Below, in pieces: positions 62,750 through 64,000 of a stretch of DNA of 64,000 nucleotides. The notes below the pieces were generated by a model. It saw only the letters and a program-made list of their open reading frames with translations, searched no databases and was not told the origin of the DNA. Source of the DNA: Polynucleobacter sp. AP-Titi-500A-B4 (GTDB lineage Bacteria; Pseudomonadota; Gammaproteobacteria; Burkholderiales; Burkholderiaceae). Location: assembly GCF_018688095.1 (NCBI RefSeq), contig NZ_CP061311.1:1644120-1708119 (forward strand). Reading direction: 5' to 3'. Positions within the stretch are counted from its first letter, which is position 1. Each line of letters begins with the position of its first letter. The position numbers and the translations under genes were made by a program.

Positions 62750-63634
62750 ATGCCACTGACTACCAAAGCCGTTACGAAAGCAGTTTTCCCTGTTGCTGGT
62801 CTTGGCACACGCTTCTTGCCAGCCACCAAGGCAAGCCCGAAAGAAATGCTCAACGTCGTTGATAAGCCACTCATTCAGTACGCCGTAGAAGAGGCAATTG
62901 CGGCTGGTATTACTGAAATGATTTTCGTTACCGGCCGAAGCAAGCGCGCCATTGAAGATCACTTCGATAAAGCCTATGAGCTGGAGGCTGAACTCGAAGC
63001 CAAAAATAAACAGGCACTGTTAGATATTGTGCGTAGCGTAAAACCAAGCCATGTGGATTGTGTCTACGTTCGTCAGCCTGAGGCCTTAGGTTTAGGTCAC
63101 GCAGTATTGTGCGCAGAAAAACTCGTGCGTGATGAGCCGTTTGCCATCATCCTGGCCGATGACTTATTGGATGGGCAACCCCCAGTACTCAAGCAAATGC
63201 TGAAGGTATTTGATGAGCAAAATGGCTCTGTCATTGCGGTTGAAAAAATTGACCCTGCTAAAAGCAGTTCTTACGGTATCGTCGCCGGCGCAGAAGTAGC
63301 CAAAGGTATTTATCGCTTGAACGGTATCGTAGAAAAACCACAGCCCAAAGATGCGCCATCCAACTTGGCTGTGGTTGGTCGCTACGTTCTCTCTTCCGAT
63401 ATTTTTGCGCATATTCGCAACCTCAAGCCCGGTGCAGGCGGTGAGATCCAATTAACCGACGCGATCGCCTCGCTCCTTAAGGAGGAGCCCGTATTTGCTT
63501 ATGAATACGATGGCGTGCGCTATGACTGCGGTAGCAAATTAGGCTATCTCAAAGCTTCTGTGGAATTTGCATTGCGCCACCCAGAGGTGTCTACTGACTT
63601 TGCAGCCTATTTAAAGAGTCGTTCTTTAACGTAA
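62750..63634 (+). CDS. galU: UTP-glucose-1-phosphate uridylyltransferase
   Basis: Makes UDP-glucose for envelope polysaccharides. It is 294 residues with the nucleotide loop VFPVAGLGTRFLPATKASPKEML, IILADDLLD and GGEIQLTDAI motifs. It follows valS by 14 bases. Confidence 0.96.
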   Translation: MPLTTKAVTKAVFPVAGLGTRFLPATKASPKEMLNVVDKPLIQYAVEEAIAAGITEMIFVTGRSKRAIEDHFDKAYELEAELEAKNKQALLDIVRSVKPSHVDCVYVRQPEALGLGHAVLCAEKLVRDEPFAIILADDLLDGQPPVLKQMLKVFDEQNGSVIAVEKIDPAKSSSYGIVAGAEVAKGIYRLNGIVEKPQPKDAPSNLAVVGRYVLSSDIFAHIRNLKPGAGGEIQLTDAIASLLKEEPVFAYEYDGVRYDCGSKLGYLKASVEFALRHPEVSTDFAAYLKSRSLT

Positions 63635-63653
63635 GTCTCTCCGGCAGAAAACA

Positions 63654-63680
63654 AAAAAGGCAGGATATTCCTGCCTTTTT
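63654..63680. terminator. Bidirectional terminator
   Basis: Perfect hairpin with 12-base arms AAAAAGGCAGGA/TCCTGCCTTTTT and a TAT loop, A-run before and T-run after, so it can end both galU and the convergent TusA-like gene. Confidence 0.93.
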
Positions 63681-63713
63681 CTTTGGATCAAAACTTTTTT
63701 AGTCGTACTTTGT

Positions 63714-63959
63714 TTATCTTCTCTTTAAGAAGAACACCAAGACATCACCTTCAGTGGTGCTAGCAATTAACTCGTTACCAGTTTGCTTAGCAAAGGCTGG
63801 AAAGTCTCTAGCAGCTCCTGAATCAGTTGCCTTAATTTTGAGAACCTCACCCGTTTGCATCGTTGCCAAGGCCTTCTTGGTACGCAGGATTGGTAATGGG
63901 CAGTTCATCCCGATAGCGTCTACTTCAGCATTAAAAGTAATATTCGTCACTTCACTCAT
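63714..63959 (-). CDS. TusA/SirA-like sulfur-carrier protein
   Basis: An 81-residue protein with the family's N-terminal CPxP motif (GMNCPLPILRTKKAL) and the GEVLKIKATDSGAARDFPAFAKQTGNEL core. The Cys carries persulfide sulfur for tRNA thiolation or other sulfur transfers. Its ATG overlaps the stop of the gene upstream (ATGA). Confidence 0.92.
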   Translation of the reverse strand: MSEVTNITFNAEVDAIGMNCPLPILRTKKALATMQTGEVLKIKATDSGAARDFPAFAKQTGNELIASTTEGDVLVFFLKRR

Positions 63960-64000
63960 TTGCTAGCCACCCAATCTTTTACGCCATCTAAAGCCGCGCC
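63956..64000 (-). CDS. Gene fragment at window edge
   Basis: The last 14 codons of an upstream gene (ending GAALDGVKDWVASK) terminate at a TGA that overlaps the TusA-like start. Too little is visible to identify it. Confidence 0.6.
   Translation of the reverse strand, partial: GAALDGVKDWVASK

Overview
The window looks like a chromosome segment of a moderately AT-rich betaproteobacterium, most likely Burkholderiales and Polynucleobacter-like. That is inferred from protein character and gene order (rpsU-yqeY-dnaG-rpoD followed by a CAU-anticodon tRNA; xseB-ispA-dxs-folE2; polA next to a DUF2782 gene and a homoserine kinase), not from a database search. No ribosomal RNA, insertion sequence, CRISPR array or integrase gene was seen.

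The two flanks are ordinary core genome. Left (1-4957): a cut-off ABC exporter, hemF and a cydAB quinol oxidase. Right (37818-64000): rpoD, dnaG, yqeY and rpsU; tsaD; the isoprenoid/folate run xseB-ispA-dxs-folE2; a Rieske oxygenase, a rhodanese, a ZIP transporter and a dienelactone hydrolase; polA, DUF2782, thrB and a membrane protein; uvrD, valS, galU and a TusA-like protein.

The stretch between cydB and rpoD (about 4960-37810) looks like a composite, tRNA-associated genomic island. The 5' half of a tRNA-Ile2(CAU) gene (37766-37804) lies beside rpoD. A matching 3' half with the same terminator (8815-8859) lies 29 kb away. Both end in the shared anticodon-loop sequence CTCATAA. A complete copy of the tRNA sits between them and is interrupted by a 214-nt group I intron (37321-37534) closely resembling the Azoarcus tRNA-Ile intron. 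Two about 225-bp copies of a hairpin-rich boundary repeat (8853-9075 and 18717-18941) carry the same core, tandem TGTGTAAGCAAA sites 55 bp away and a shared palindrome. They divide the island into modules.

Module 1 (5044-8660) holds a sulfatase, an outer-membrane channel-like protein and a membrane-anchored formylglycine-generating enzyme. Module 2 (9185-18501) holds a truncated cyclase joined to a broken outer-membrane gene, a secreted lipase-like hydrolase, a lipoprotein, a SYLF protein, two outer-membrane barrels, a sensor kinase/response regulator pair and two membrane proteins. Module 3 (19141-36981) starts with two TetR-type regulators flanking an odd set: a YHYH lipoprotein, an RCC1-repeat protein and a multicopper-oxidase-like protein that has lost four copper ligands. 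It continues with a complete type II secretion system in two divergent operons (M-N-D-E-F plus an M23 peptidase; C-G-H-I-J-K-L). The secretion system could export the neighbouring hydrolases, but that is inference.
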